DNA of 64,000 nt from Burkholderiales bacterium (GTDB lineage: Bacteria > Pseudomonadota > Gammaproteobacteria > Burkholderiales > SG8-39): positions 54,439-118,438 of the forward strand of contig JADGRQ010000011.1 in assembly GCA_017880775.1 (NCBI GenBank), given 5' to 3'. Below, one piece after another: positions 54,377 through 64,000 of the stretch (the stretch's first letter is position 1; each line of letters opens with the position of its first letter). Both the position numbers and the translations under genes were made by a program. The notes beneath the pieces are model-generated. The model was not told where the DNA came from. It did not search any database and saw nothing but the letters and a program-made list of their open reading frames with translations.

Positions 54377-56176
54377 ATGGCCGAACACGGTTTTCTGCAC
54401 CAGGCGCTGGTCTATCTCGCTGCCGGCGTCATCGCGGTGCCGGTGTTCAAGCGCCTGGGGCTGGGTTCGGTGCTCGGGTTCCTGGTCGCCGGCGTGGCCA
54501 TCGGGCCGTGGGGCCTGCGCCTGATTTCCGAACCGGAAACCGTGCTGCATTTTTCTGAGTTCGGCGTGGTGCTGCTGCTGTTTCTGGTCGGGCTGGAGTT
54601 GAATCCGCAGCGGCTTTGGCAGATGCGCCGCGCGATCTTCGGCATGGGAGCCGTGCAGGTCGCGGCGACGATGCTGGCGGTTGCGGCGCTAGGGTGGGCG
54701 TTTGGCCGGAGCGTCACCGTGGCGCTCGTCGCGGGCATGGGTTTCGCGATGTCCTCCACCGCGATTGCGCTCGCCACGCTCGAGGAGAAAAACCTGCTGC
54801 CGACCCCGGGCGGGCAGGCGTCGTTTTCGGTGCTGCTGTTCCAGGACCTCGCGGTGATCCCGCTGATGCTGGCGCTCGGCATGATTTCGCCGGGCAAATC
54901 CGGTGCGGGAATCGACTGGCTTGCGGCCGCCAAGGCAATCGCCATCATCGTGGCGCTGATCTTTGCCGGCCGGCATCTGCTGAGGCCGGTGCTGCGTTAC
55001 ATCGCCAATACCCGGCTGCGGGAGATCTTTCTCGGTTTTTCGCTGTTGCTGGTGCTCGGCATTGCGGCGCTGATGCAAGCGGCCGGGTTGTCGATGGCGC
55101 TCGGGGCGTTCCTTGCGGGTGTCCTGCTCGCGGATTCCGAGTACCGCCACGAGCTCGAACTCGACATCGAGCCGTTCAAGGGCTTGCTGCTTGGATTGTT
55201 CTTCATCGCAGTGGGCATGTCGGTCGACCTGGGCCTGTTGATGCGCTCGCCACTGCTGGTGCTCGGACTGGCGCTCGGCGTGGTCGCTCTGAAGATCGCG
55301 TTGCTTTATCCGGTGGCAAAGCTGTTCGGCTACTGCGGGCGCGCCGACGCGCTGCTATTCGCACTGACGCTGTCGCAGGTCGGGGAATTCGCCTTCGTGC
55401 TGTACGGCGTGGCAGGCTCGCAACAGGTGCTGGAGCGCGCCACGGTCGATCTGCTGACTGCTGCGGTGGCGGCCTCGATGCTCACCACACCGCTGCTGAT
55501 CGCGCTCTACCAGCGCGTGATCATGCCGCGGCTGGAGCGGCGCTCCGAGCGCGCGCCCGACGCGATCGAGGAGCACAACCCGGTCATCATTGCCGGTTTC
55601 GGCCGCTACGGCCAGATCGTCTCGCGCGTGCTGCGCGGCCTGGCCATCGGCTCGACGGTGGTCGACCACGATCCGAATCAGATCGACATGGTGCGCCGGT
55701 TCGGCTCGATCGCGTATTACGGCGACGCGACGCGGCTCGATCTGCTCGAATCCGCCGGGGCGGGCAAGGCCAAGCTGCTGGTGGTCGCTGTCGACGACCA
55801 CGAGGCGGCGCTCGAGATCACGCGGCTTGCGCGCAGCCATTTTCCGCAGTTGAAGGTGCTTGCGCGCGCGCACAGCCGCTCGGATGCGTTCGAGTACGTG
55901 GAGATGGGCGTGCCGGCCGTACGCGAGACATTCGGCTCGGCGCTCGATGCCGCGGAGCTGGCGCTCAGGATGCTCGGGCACCATCCGCACGTGGCGCGGC
56001 GCGTGGCGGTGCAGTTCCGGCGCCGCGACGAGGAACTGCTGATCGAGCATGCGCCGCTTCGGCACGACGAGAAGAGGTTGATCGCGGCATCGCAGCAGGG
56101 ACGCAGCGACCTGGAACGGCTGCTGAGCGAGGAGGCCGGCAGATTGCGCAAGGCCGGCGAGGGCGACTGGCGCTGA
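54377..56176 (+). CDS. kefC: Glutathione-regulated potassium/proton antiporter KefC
   Basis: A 599-residue CPA2 family protein. Residues 1-385 form about 12 transmembrane helices, beginning MAEHGFLHQALVYLAAGVIAVP and including the GFLVAGVAIGPWGL and MSSTAIALATLEE regions. The RCK/KTN domain follows with the nucleotide-binding loop IIAGFGRYGQIV near residue 405 and HEAALEITRLAR. A C-terminal tail ends the protein. It exports potassium when glutathione adducts accumulate, protecting against electrophiles, and is activated by KefF encoded just upstream. Confidence 0.94.
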   Translation: MAEHGFLHQALVYLAAGVIAVPVFKRLGLGSVLGFLVAGVAIGPWGLRLISEPETVLHFSEFGVVLLLFLVGLELNPQRLWQMRRAIFGMGAVQVAATMLAVAALGWAFGRSVTVALVAGMGFAMSSTAIALATLEEKNLLPTPGGQASFSVLLFQDLAVIPLMLALGMISPGKSGAGIDWLAAAKAIAIIVALIFAGRHLLRPVLRYIANTRLREIFLGFSLLLVLGIAALMQAAGLSMALGAFLAGVLLADSEYRHELELDIEPFKGLLLGLFFIAVGMSVDLGLLMRSPLLVLGLALGVVALKIALLYPVAKLFGYCGRADALLFALTLSQVGEFAFVLYGVAGSQQVLERATVDLLTAAVAASMLTTPLLIALYQRVIMPRLERRSERAPDAIEEHNPVIIAGFGRYGQIVSRVLRGLAIGSTVVDHDPNQIDMVRRFGSIAYYGDATRLDLLESAGAGKAKLLVVAVDDHEAALEITRLARSHFPQLKVLARAHSRSDAFEYVEMGVPAVRETFGSALDAAELALRMLGHHPHVARRVAVQFRRRDEELLIEHAPLRHDEKRLIAASQQGRSDLERLLSEEAGRLRKAGEGDWR

Positions 56177-56214
56177 CGTTGACGCGGCAGCCGTCTACAA
56201 TAGAAGCGCACCCC

Positions 56215-57048
56215 ATGGTCCACGACGCCAGCTTCCCGCCGCCCGCGCCGCCGCCCGCCGAACTCGACGAGTTGTCCAGCGAGCTTACCGGCTGGGAAAA
56301 CCCCGCCGCGCGCCTGCTCGCGTCGCTGTCCAACAATGAACTGCAGTTGTTCGCACAGCCGATCCTTCGGCTCCCCGGAGGAAACGATTTTCCGATGGCG
56401 GAAACCCTGGTGCGGCTGCGCGAAGAAGAGCAGAAGCTGCTGCCGCCGGGCGAATTCCTGCCGGCATTCGAGCATTGCAGGATGATGCCGGCGCTCGACC
56501 GCTGGGTCGCGAAGAACGTGATCGACAACCTCACCCACCCGCCGGCCAAGGGAATGATCCTGACCATCAATATTTCCGGCCAGACGATCGAGGATGCGGA
56601 TTTCCTGCCGTTCGTTGCCGGCGAGCTGGTGCGCCGCGACGTAGATGCGCAGGCAATCTGCCTCGAAATCGATGAAGTCGACACGCTCGCGCGTCCCGAG
56701 GCGGCGGCAAAGTTCGCGACGACCGCGCGCCGCTTCGGCTGCCGCGTGCTGATCGACAGCTTCGGCCGGCGCTCGGTGACGTTCAATGCGCTCACCGCAC
56801 TGCAGGCGAGCTTCGTCAAGGTGGATGGCTCGATCGTACGCAGCATCCTCACGACACCCAGCGCGGCAAACAAGTTGAGCGCGATCGTCCGGGTCGGCAG
56901 CGTGATGAATATCGACGTGATCGCGGAATGCGTCGAGTCGCAGGAGATCCTCGACCGGCTGCGCAAGCTCGGCGTGGGCTATGCGCAGGGCTTCGGCATC
57001 GCGCTGCCGCGTCCCGTCGAGCACCGCCTTAACGTGGCCGTGGCCTGA
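56215..57048 (+). CDS. Degenerate EAL-domain protein
   Basis: A 277-residue protein. A Pro-rich N-terminus is followed by an EAL fold from about residue 40. EAL is replaced by ETL (63-65). N119 (INISG), E151 (LEIDE) and K202 (VKVDGS) are kept, as are ECVE (238-241) and the late Gln258 in QGFGIALPRP. The metal-binding DDFG pair is D181-S182, and the following loop 6 is RRSVTF rather than GTGYSS. It is therefore probably inactive as a c-di-GMP phosphodiesterase and may act as a binder or protein partner. No GGDEF or sensor domain is attached. The ATG at 56215 follows kefC by 38 bases. Confidence 0.88.
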   Translation: MVHDASFPPPAPPPAELDELSSELTGWENPAARLLASLSNNELQLFAQPILRLPGGNDFPMAETLVRLREEEQKLLPPGEFLPAFEHCRMMPALDRWVAKNVIDNLTHPPAKGMILTINISGQTIEDADFLPFVAGELVRRDVDAQAICLEIDEVDTLARPEAAAKFATTARRFGCRVLIDSFGRRSVTFNALTALQASFVKVDGSIVRSILTTPSAANKLSAIVRVGSVMNIDVIAECVESQEILDRLRKLGVGYAQGFGIALPRPVEHRLNVAVA

Positions 57049-57073
57049 TCCGGGCTACCCTCTGGTAGCGCCG

Positions 57074-57592
57074 ATGGATGAATCCGTCGTTCGCGCAGTG
57101 GCCAAATGGCCGGGCATCCCCGCAGTGTACGGCTGGTTGCTGCTCGACCGGCGCGGCGAGTGGCGCATACGCACCGGCCCTGAGGAAATGGCGTCCTTCG
57201 AGCGCATCGGCAACGCGGCGCTGCGCGAGTTCATCGCGCGCAACTATGCGTCCGACGAGCGCGGGTGCTGGTATTTCCAGAACGGGCCGCAGCGGGTGTT
57301 CGTGCGCCTGGGCTACACGCCGCGCGTCTGGCGCCTCGAAGGCGAGCATTTGCGCGATCACTGCGGTCAGGCCGCGCAAGCGCCGCTCGAAGCGTGGCTC
57401 GACGAGGAGGGTTCGCTGATCCTGGCAGACGAGCGCGGTGTGGGCGTGCTCGACGATCGCGACTTGGCGAGGGCCGCCGAAGGGATCGTCGACGCGACGA
57501 TCTCGATAGGGGGAATCGAGGCTCGGCTCGGGACGATTGCAGGCAGCGAGATGGCGCAGCGCTTCGGTTTCCAGTGTGAGCCGCGGCCGTAG
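57074..57592 (+). CDS. DUF2946 family protein
   Basis: A 172-residue cytoplasmic protein. It begins MDESVVRAVAKWPGIPAVYGWLLLDRRGEWRIR and contains REFIARNYASDERGCWYFQNGPQRVFVRL and TPRVWRL, the DUF2946 pattern found across betaproteobacteria. The function is unknown. The ATG at 57074 lies 25 bases after the EAL-protein stop, so they may share a transcript. The frame is open further upstream but is not family-like. Confidence 0.88.
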   Translation: MDESVVRAVAKWPGIPAVYGWLLLDRRGEWRIRTGPEEMASFERIGNAALREFIARNYASDERGCWYFQNGPQRVFVRLGYTPRVWRLEGEHLRDHCGQAAQAPLEAWLDEEGSLILADERGVGVLDDRDLARAAEGIVDATISIGGIEARLGTIAGSEMAQRFGFQCEPRP

Positions 57593-57631
57593 AATGGCAA
57601 CGATCAGCGCATCTGCACAAAGGTGAGCCAG

Positions 57632-57952
57632 ATGTCAAAACTTGACGCCTACGAACTGGAAGTCCTGAAGGCCTTTGAGAAAGGCAAACTCAAGTCCGTC
57701 GCCACGAAGAGTGAGCTTGAAAAACTCAAGACTGCGGCGAGGGCCACTGCAATCAAAGATCGCAGAGTGAACATCCGCTTGTCCTCTATTGACCTCAGCG
57801 ATATTCAGGTCAAAGCGCTTGAGGAGGGAATTCCGTACCAAACCCTGATTGCCAGTGTTCTGCACAAGTACGTTACCGGTCGACTTCTGGAGCAATCGCG
57901 ACGTATCACTGGTCGCACAACGCGGACGTCCCGCAAGCGGGCCGCCGGGTAG
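57632..57952 (+). CDS. CopG/ribbon-helix-helix antitoxin, apparently orphan
   Basis: A 106-residue protein with KDRRVNIRLSSIDLSDIQVKALEEGIPYQTLIASVLHKYVTGRL, the CopG antitoxin pattern: a short beta strand (VNIRLSS), then two helices. The N-terminal 45 residues include YELEVLKAFEKGKLK, usual in BrnA-like antitoxins. Such genes normally follow a BrnT- or RelE-type toxin gene; none lies upstream here. AAAGG at 57618-57622 supports ATG 57632 over GTG 57623. Confidence 0.82.
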   Translation: MSKLDAYELEVLKAFEKGKLKSVATKSELEKLKTAARATAIKDRRVNIRLSSIDLSDIQVKALEEGIPYQTLIASVLHKYVTGRLLEQSRRITGRTTRTSRKRAAG

Positions 57953-57974
57953 CGCGACGTTGACCTCTACGCCT

Positions 57975-58385
57975 ATGCTCGAACTATTCCTCATAGTTGC
58001 AGCCATCGCGGCCTATTACTTTGGGTACACCAACGGAAGCAAGGAAGGTGCGGAGCGAGCACTTTCTGAACAACGAGAGAAGGTTCATGCTGGAATGGCG
58101 CCAGACTCCATCTTCCGCAGATCGTATGGAGTGCCAGGCTTCTACCTCGCGGACACAAGTGCAAAACTCGAAGGCATGCCACTCGTCACGATTTCATCCG
58201 CAAACTTTCTTGAATTTGTCGCAAGACAGAAGCTTTCGGATGAAGCATCTCGCGACGAAATCGAGGCGATGAAGAGCCAACTTGCTGGCGCGTACTTGCT
58301 GGCAACGGGCATGAGCGCTGGTACGCTAGACGCTCTCAAGCGAACATTTCCTTCGGGTCAGAACGCAGATAAACGCGAGGTTTAA
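57975..58385 (+). CDS. Small single-pass membrane protein, probable integron cassette gene
   Basis: A 136-residue unknown protein. One N-terminal transmembrane helix (MLELFLIVAAIAAYYFGY) is followed by a cytoplasmic or periplasmic charged region with GSKEGAERALSEQREKVH and a helical C-terminus (EIEAMKSQLAGAYLLATG). No family recognised. Its stop codon TAA lies inside the GTTTAAC core of an attC site (58380-58386), the usual position for integron gene cassettes. Base composition is lower in GC than the flanking core genes. Confidence 0.7.
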   Translation: MLELFLIVAAIAAYYFGYTNGSKEGAERALSEQREKVHAGMAPDSIFRRSYGVPGFYLADTSAKLEGMPLVTISSANFLEFVARQKLSDEASRDEIEAMKSQLAGAYLLATGMSAGTLDALKRTFPSGQNADKREV

Positions 58386-58466
58386 CTTGGCATTTGTGCG
58401 GACGGGCGGGAGGCACTGCTCGGCGTTCAGGCATCGCGTCGCCTGCCGCACACTTCCGAGTTAGGC
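58380..58466 (+). repeat. Integron attC recombination site
   Basis: The 87-base element begins with GTTTAAC (R'', RYYYAAC consensus, 58380-58386) and ends with GTTAGGC (R', GTTRRRY consensus, 58460-58466). Internally TGTGCGG (58395-58401) pairs perfectly with CCGCACA (58446-58452). The stem then continues past an unpaired A at 58402 through CGGGCGG paired with TCGCCTG (two G-T pairs). The unpaired spacers between core and stem also fit attC folding. A single extrahelical A on one strand is a hallmark that orients recombination. No integrase gene is in the window. Confidence 0.75.
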
Positions 58467-58498
58467 ACAAGTGGCGCCCCACACGTGCTCGATGAATC

Positions 58499-59254
58499 AT
58501 GAAGAACTGCGCCTACTGCGGCCATCGTGAACCAGCGTCGAAAGAGCATATATGGCCAAGCTCTTTGATAGGAAAATATGAGGGTCTAAAAACCTACAAC
58601 CCAAAAAACAACAAGTTTTACACTGGGGATCCTGTGATCAAGGACGTCTGTGCTACCTGCAACAATGTCCGTCTGAGCACGCTGGACTCCTACTTGTGCT
58701 CACTCTACGATAAACATTTTTGCAACATCATCGAGCCTGGAGACGGTGCTCGAATCGAGTACAACTACGATTTGCTTCTGCGTGCGCTACTAAAAATATC
58801 TTATAACTCGTCTCGTGCAGCTGACAATGAAAAAAGCAAAAAGCTTCATGCACAATTCGCCAAGTATATTTTGAATGGCGAATACTGCCGCAATCTTATG
58901 CTTCGACTCCAGATTGTGACAGCCTCCAAGTCCATAAATCTCGAAGATCGCTCCGAACAAATGTTCAGACCGGAGCTTTTGAGGTGTGCCGTGGTTGCGT
59001 ATGACGGAGCACTGAGTTACAGGTTCCTTGTGCGAATGGTCGCCATCAATAGTTTCTGGTTTTACATAATTATTCCGTACAGGAATGAGGCTAAGCACAA
59101 GTGGCGCGATTTTCTAGAAGGCTTTTGCAACTGGAAGACGCCGCCCGGGATGCTCGTGGAGTCGCACTCAAGCGTTCTCGAGATACCTGTAGACAAAACG
59201 ACGTATATGCATCCAGAACTTCTTGGCTCTCTCTTAAATGCAGAAAATGCCTAA
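58499..59254 (+). CDS. HNH-like zinc-binding protein, probable cassette gene
   Basis: A 251-residue unknown protein. The N-terminus has paired cysteines and a histidine arranged like an HNH endonuclease: CAYCG (Cys4, Cys7), KEHIWP (His17), and CATCNN (Cys51, Cys54, Asn55). The remainder is helical and unlike known nucleases. It starts 33 bases after the attC site and its stop lies in GCCTAAC (59249-59255), again a cassette-type core. It is strikingly AT-rich for this genome. Nuclease activity is plausible but not shown. Confidence 0.7.
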   Translation: MKNCAYCGHREPASKEHIWPSSLIGKYEGLKTYNPKNNKFYTGDPVIKDVCATCNNVRLSTLDSYLCSLYDKHFCNIIEPGDGARIEYNYDLLLRALLKISYNSSRAADNEKSKKLHAQFAKYILNGEYCRNLMLRLQIVTASKSINLEDRSEQMFRPELLRCAVVAYDGALSYRFLVRMVAINSFWFYIIIPYRNEAKHKWRDFLEGFCNWKTPPGMLVESHSSVLEIPVDKTTYMHPELLGSLLNAENA

Positions 59255-59284
59255 CAACAGGTTTCACGCGACGCCAGCGAGCAA

Positions 59285-59797
59285 ATGAACTCAATAGCTC
59301 GTGGGGTCGTTGTAGCTGTGAGCGCTGCGTGGCTCTTCGTGTGCTCTGACCCTTGCATAGGTCAATCGCGCCCACCGAAGTCAGAGCCTGTGACCTTTGT
59401 GCGCGACATGGTCTTCAAAGTAGAAGATCGTGAGGTCAAATTAATAACGGGCTCAAAGTGGTTAATGGCCCGTAGCTCATTGATCATTCTTGCCTCACAG
59501 ATTGTGATTGTCCTATCAGATGAAAAGAATGGCGTTTTGTTTAATGACTACGACGAAATTCCCGTTGCTCACATTTCTGGGACGTATAACGTGCAGCGAG
59601 GGAGACTTGCGCAAGTTGTTGAGTCAATCGGGGGTGGGGCAGTACTGAGGCTCAATGACGGCTCCCTGTGGGAGATTTCGTCGTTTGATAAATTCGATAC
59701 CTCTTATTGGCTTCCCCCATACGCTGTCGTAGTCACTACCGGAGGTTTCATCAACATCAAAAAGGGCAAGCAAGTTGGAGCGAGACGCATAAAGTGA
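59285..59797 (+). CDS. Small exported protein of unknown function
   Basis: A 170-residue protein with a signal peptide (about residues 1-26, MNSIARGVVVAVSAAWLFVCS) and a beta-rich mature part including VFKVEDREVKLITGSKWLM, LNDGSLWEIS and DKFDTSYWLPPYAVVV. No family recognised. It is AT-richer than the core genome, like its two upstream neighbours. It begins 30 bases after the GCCTAAC core, where the remaining half of an attC site would be expected. Confidence 0.65.
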   Translation: MNSIARGVVVAVSAAWLFVCSDPCIGQSRPPKSEPVTFVRDMVFKVEDREVKLITGSKWLMARSSLIILASQIVIVLSDEKNGVLFNDYDEIPVAHISGTYNVQRGRLAQVVESIGGGAVLRLNDGSLWEISSFDKFDTSYWLPPYAVVVTTGGFINIKKGKQVGARRIK

Positions 59798-59874
59798 CTG
59801 CTGACTGCGAGCATTAACGGTCGAGATTCACCACTGCATAGAATCGCCCGACGGCATTTGAACGGGAGAGCCTG

Positions 59875-60714
59875 CTAGGAGCGAACGCGTAACGCCTCGA
59901 TCCCGCGTTCGAGCATCGAGTCGGAGCGCAAACACTCGCGCCGTGCGAGGAAGTCTATCGCCACCACCCCGGCATCGACCGTGAACTCGCCCGCGGCAAG
60001 GCGTCTGACCAGTTCCCCGGGCGTAACCAGCATGAACTCGGCCACCTCGCCGTCCTGATTGAACGGCCGGAAATCCTCCGGCAATTCCAGATCGAAGCAA
60101 TCCAGCGTTTCGTCGTGAACGCCTTCGGATTCCACCTGCCGCACCCGAAGCTTGCCGACCGCAGCAGCGGCGGCAGCCAATGCGGGCGGAATCCCCGCCT
60201 CCTCCGCGCATTCCTTGACCAGTGTGCCGCGCGCGTCCATCCCTTCGGCGATTCCGCCACCGACCAGGTTGTCGAGCATGCGCGGATAGATGGGCTTGCT
60301 ATGGCTGCGTCGCGCGATCCACATCCGCCAGCCGCCGCGGACGCGAACATAGCCATTCAGCTGCGCCGCCCGCGCGGGCAGACCGAATGCGCGCATCGCC
60401 GCACGCTCGAGTGCGAACACCGGCGTGCCCGAGGCGGGTGAGAAGATCGTGTAGCGCTCGTTGCGCCAGCCGCGAATCAGGCCTTCATCCGCGAGCGTGC
60501 GCGCAATTGCGCCAAGCGCATCGCTGAGCGCCTGCGGCGCAGCGAGGGCGAGCACGATGGCATCGGGTCGGCACGCGAACACCTCCGGCCAGCGCCTCAC
60601 TTGGGCCGCAACCGATGGTCCGACCCAGCCAAGGACATGCCCGTGGAGCATCAACGGGGCGAGCCCCTTCGGATCAAAACTCGATGCAGCCGCGAGGGCG
60701 TCGTGCAGGCTCAT
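59875..60714 (-). CDS. Nudix hydrolase with DUF4743 N-terminal domain
   Basis: A 279-residue protein. The N-terminal half is a DUF4743 domain (LAPLMLHGHVLGWVGPSVA). The C-terminal half is a Nudix domain with GGGIAEGMDARGTLVKECAEEAGIP, which keeps the GxxxxxE and EExG residues with K replacing R before the first catalytic Glu. Related proteins include thiamine-diphosphate and oxo-thiamine pyrophosphatases of plants and yeast, so a thiamine-salvage or repair role is plausible. The ATG at 60714 is chosen; the frame is open to 60840. It is divergent from rpsL. Confidence 0.88.
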   Translation of the reverse strand: MSLHDALAAASSFDPKGLAPLMLHGHVLGWVGPSVAAQVRRWPEVFACRPDAIVLALAAPQALSDALGAIARTLADEGLIRGWRNERYTIFSPASGTPVFALERAAMRAFGLPARAAQLNGYVRVRGGWRMWIARRSHSKPIYPRMLDNLVGGGIAEGMDARGTLVKECAEEAGIPPALAAAAAAVGKLRVRQVESEGVHDETLDCFDLELPEDFRPFNQDGEVAEFMLVTPGELVRRLAAGEFTVDAGVVAIDFLARRECLRSDSMLERGIEALRVRS

Positions 60715-60779
60715 GAAGGAACCAAGGCTAGCATCCGGCCGCGCGCACGCTGGAGACGCTTTCCGTTGTCCCACGAGCC

Positions 60780-60809
60780 TTGACGCTACCCCGAAAAACT
60801 CTTTATAAT
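60780..60809 (+). promoter_or_regulatory. Sigma-70 promoter of the rpsL operon
   Basis: TTGACG at 60780-60785 and TATAAT at 60804-60809 are separated by 18 bases, a strong match. Transcription would start near 60816, leaving a leader of about 70 bases before the rpsL ATG at 60888. This gives the str operon its own promoter, in line with the absence of rpoC upstream here. Confidence 0.8.
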
Positions 60810-60887
60810 CCGGCCTCTTTTTTGCACCGGGCCGGCCCACCGCTGCATGTGCGCCGTCCCGGTTCGTGTTTCTGGAACCCTTAAAAC

Positions 60888-61265
60888 ATGCCCACTATCA
60901 ATCAGTTGATGCGTAAAGGGCGCGCGACGGAAGCTGTGAAAAGCAAGGTTCCGGCGCTCGCCAACTCGCCCCAGAAGCGGGGGGTCTGCACGCGCGTTTA
61001 TACGACCACGCCGAAGAAGCCGAACTCGGCGTTGCGCAAGGTGGCAAAGGTGCGGCTCACCAATGGCTTCGAGGTGATTTCATACATCGGCGGCGAAGGT
61101 CATAACCTGCAGGAACACTCCGTGGTGCTGATCCGCGGCGGGCGCGTCAAGGACCTGCCGGGCGTGCGCTACCACATCGTGCGCGGCAGCCTCGACACCC
61201 AAGGGGTGAAGGACCGCAAGCAGAGCCGCTCCAAGTACGGCGCTAAACGCGCCAAGGCCGCATAA
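60888..61265 (+). CDS. rpsL: 30S ribosomal protein S12
   Basis: The 125-residue S12 begins [12 protein letters not shown]. It has [20 protein letters not shown] with the conserved streptomycin-site lysine, and the second site in [12 protein letters not shown]. The residues associated with streptomycin sensitivity (Lys43 and Lys88 equivalents) are wild type. It is the first gene of the str operon, followed by rpsG after 21 bases. A promoter precedes it. Confidence 0.98.
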   Translation: MPTINQLMRKGRATEAVKSKVPALANSPQKRGVCTRVYTTTPKKPNSALRKVAKVRLTNGFEVISYIGGEGHNLQEHSVVLIRGGRVKDLPGVRYHIVRGSLDTQGVKDRKQSRSKYGAKRAKAA

Positions 61266-61286
61266 AGGGATTCGAGGACTTCAGTC

Positions 61287-61757
61287 ATGCCACGACGCAG
61301 AGAAGTACCCAAGCGAGAGATCCTGCCGGACCCGAAATTCAACAACGGGGACGTCGCCAAGTTCATGAACGTGCTGATGACGCGGGGCAAGAAGTCAGTG
61401 GCCGAGCGCATCGTGTACGGCGCGTTTGACGCAATCAAGTCGAAATCGGGCAAGGATCCGGTCGAGGTGTTCACGCAGGCGGTGCAGAACGTCAAGCCCG
61501 CGGTGGAAGTGAAGAGCCGCCGCGTCGGCGGTGCGAACTACCAAGTGCCGGTCGAAGTGCGCCCGGTGAGGCGTGTCGCGCTGGCGATGCGCTGGATCCG
61601 CGAGGCCGCGCAGAAGCGCGGCGAGAAGTCGATGGGCGCGCGCCTGGCGGGCGAACTGATGGAAGCCGCCGAGAGCCGCGGCGGTGCGATGAAGAAGCGC
61701 GAGGAAGTGCACCGCATGGCGGAAGCCAACAAGGCGTTCTCGCACTACAGGTTCTGA
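61287..61757 (+). CDS. rpsG: 30S ribosomal protein S7
   Basis: The 156-residue S7 begins [20 protein letters not shown] and contains [16 protein letters not shown] and the [13 protein letters not shown] segment that contacts 16S rRNA. In E. coli S7 also represses its own operon. The start sits 21 bases after rpsL, and fusA follows 18 bases later. Confidence 0.98.
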   Translation: MPRRREVPKREILPDPKFNNGDVAKFMNVLMTRGKKSVAERIVYGAFDAIKSKSGKDPVEVFTQAVQNVKPAVEVKSRRVGGANYQVPVEVRPVRRVALAMRWIREAAQKRGEKSMGARLAGELMEAAESRGGAMKKREEVHRMAEANKAFSHYRF

Positions 61758-61775
61758 GGAAGCAGACGGAAGGAT

Positions 61776-64000
<2,225 letters not shown>

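Overview
The window is high-GC, densely packed chromosomal DNA from a betaproteobacterium. Evidence for this is the rpsL-rpsG-fusA-tuf block, the uvrA / MFS / ssb arrangement, a KefF-KefC pair, a PrsT protein of the exosortase (XrtA/PEP-CTERM) system, and a 1,605-residue NAD-dependent glutamate dehydrogenase. The species cannot be named from the sequence alone. Most genes are housekeeping or accessory metabolism. The short islands at about 17.5-19.4, 32.8-34.5 and 57.6-59.8 kb look acquired or decayed.

Layout. 0-8.5 kb: the 5' part of an ATP-grasp gene, a formate/nitrite channel, a CoA-binding protein, a NIPSNAP-ThDP enzyme pair, a YkgJ-type Cys-cluster protein, a secreted protein with an ECF sigma factor and a candidate anti-sigma factor, an alpha/beta hydrolase and an HtrA-like protease. 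8.5-15.7 kb: a MoxR ATPase-DUF58-VWA module runs into prsT, followed by an exosortase-type surface protein gene with a well-formed sigma-54 promoter. 15.7-17.4 kb: a PP2C phosphatase and a beta-hydroxyacid dehydrogenase. 17.5-19.4 kb: a structured inverted repeat, gene fragments, an orphan antitoxin and an intact VapBC-like pair.

19.4-29.6 kb is a glutamate/aspartate uptake and catabolism block: a gltIJKL-type ABC importer, then NAD-GDH, then a divergent acetoacetyl-CoA ligase. 29.5-32.7 kb: ThrH, a YpfH-like esterase and an SbmA/YddA-type ABC exporter. 32.8-34.5 kb: HigBA, a DNA-binding protein and a deleted nucleotidyltransferase. 34.5-38 kb: a Slam-like outer-membrane barrel followed by its probable cargo, a FecR-domain protein that ends in a TbpB-like barrel. 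This looks like an unusual type XI secretion pair.

38-57.6 kb: OsmC, PaaI thioesterase, uvrA, MFS, ssb, FmdB, DUF502, aspS, a secreted barnase-like RNase with barstar, nudB, SRPBCC, a large lipoprotein, rquA (rhodoquinone synthesis, frameshifted at a run of nine G), an EEP nuclease, clsB, MaoC, a thioesterase, kefFC, a degenerate EAL protein and DUF2946. 57.6-59.8 kb is an AT-richer stretch holding one convincing integron attC site between small unknown genes. The window ends with a divergent Nudix gene and the rpsL-rpsG-fusA-tuf operon behind its own sigma-70 promoter.
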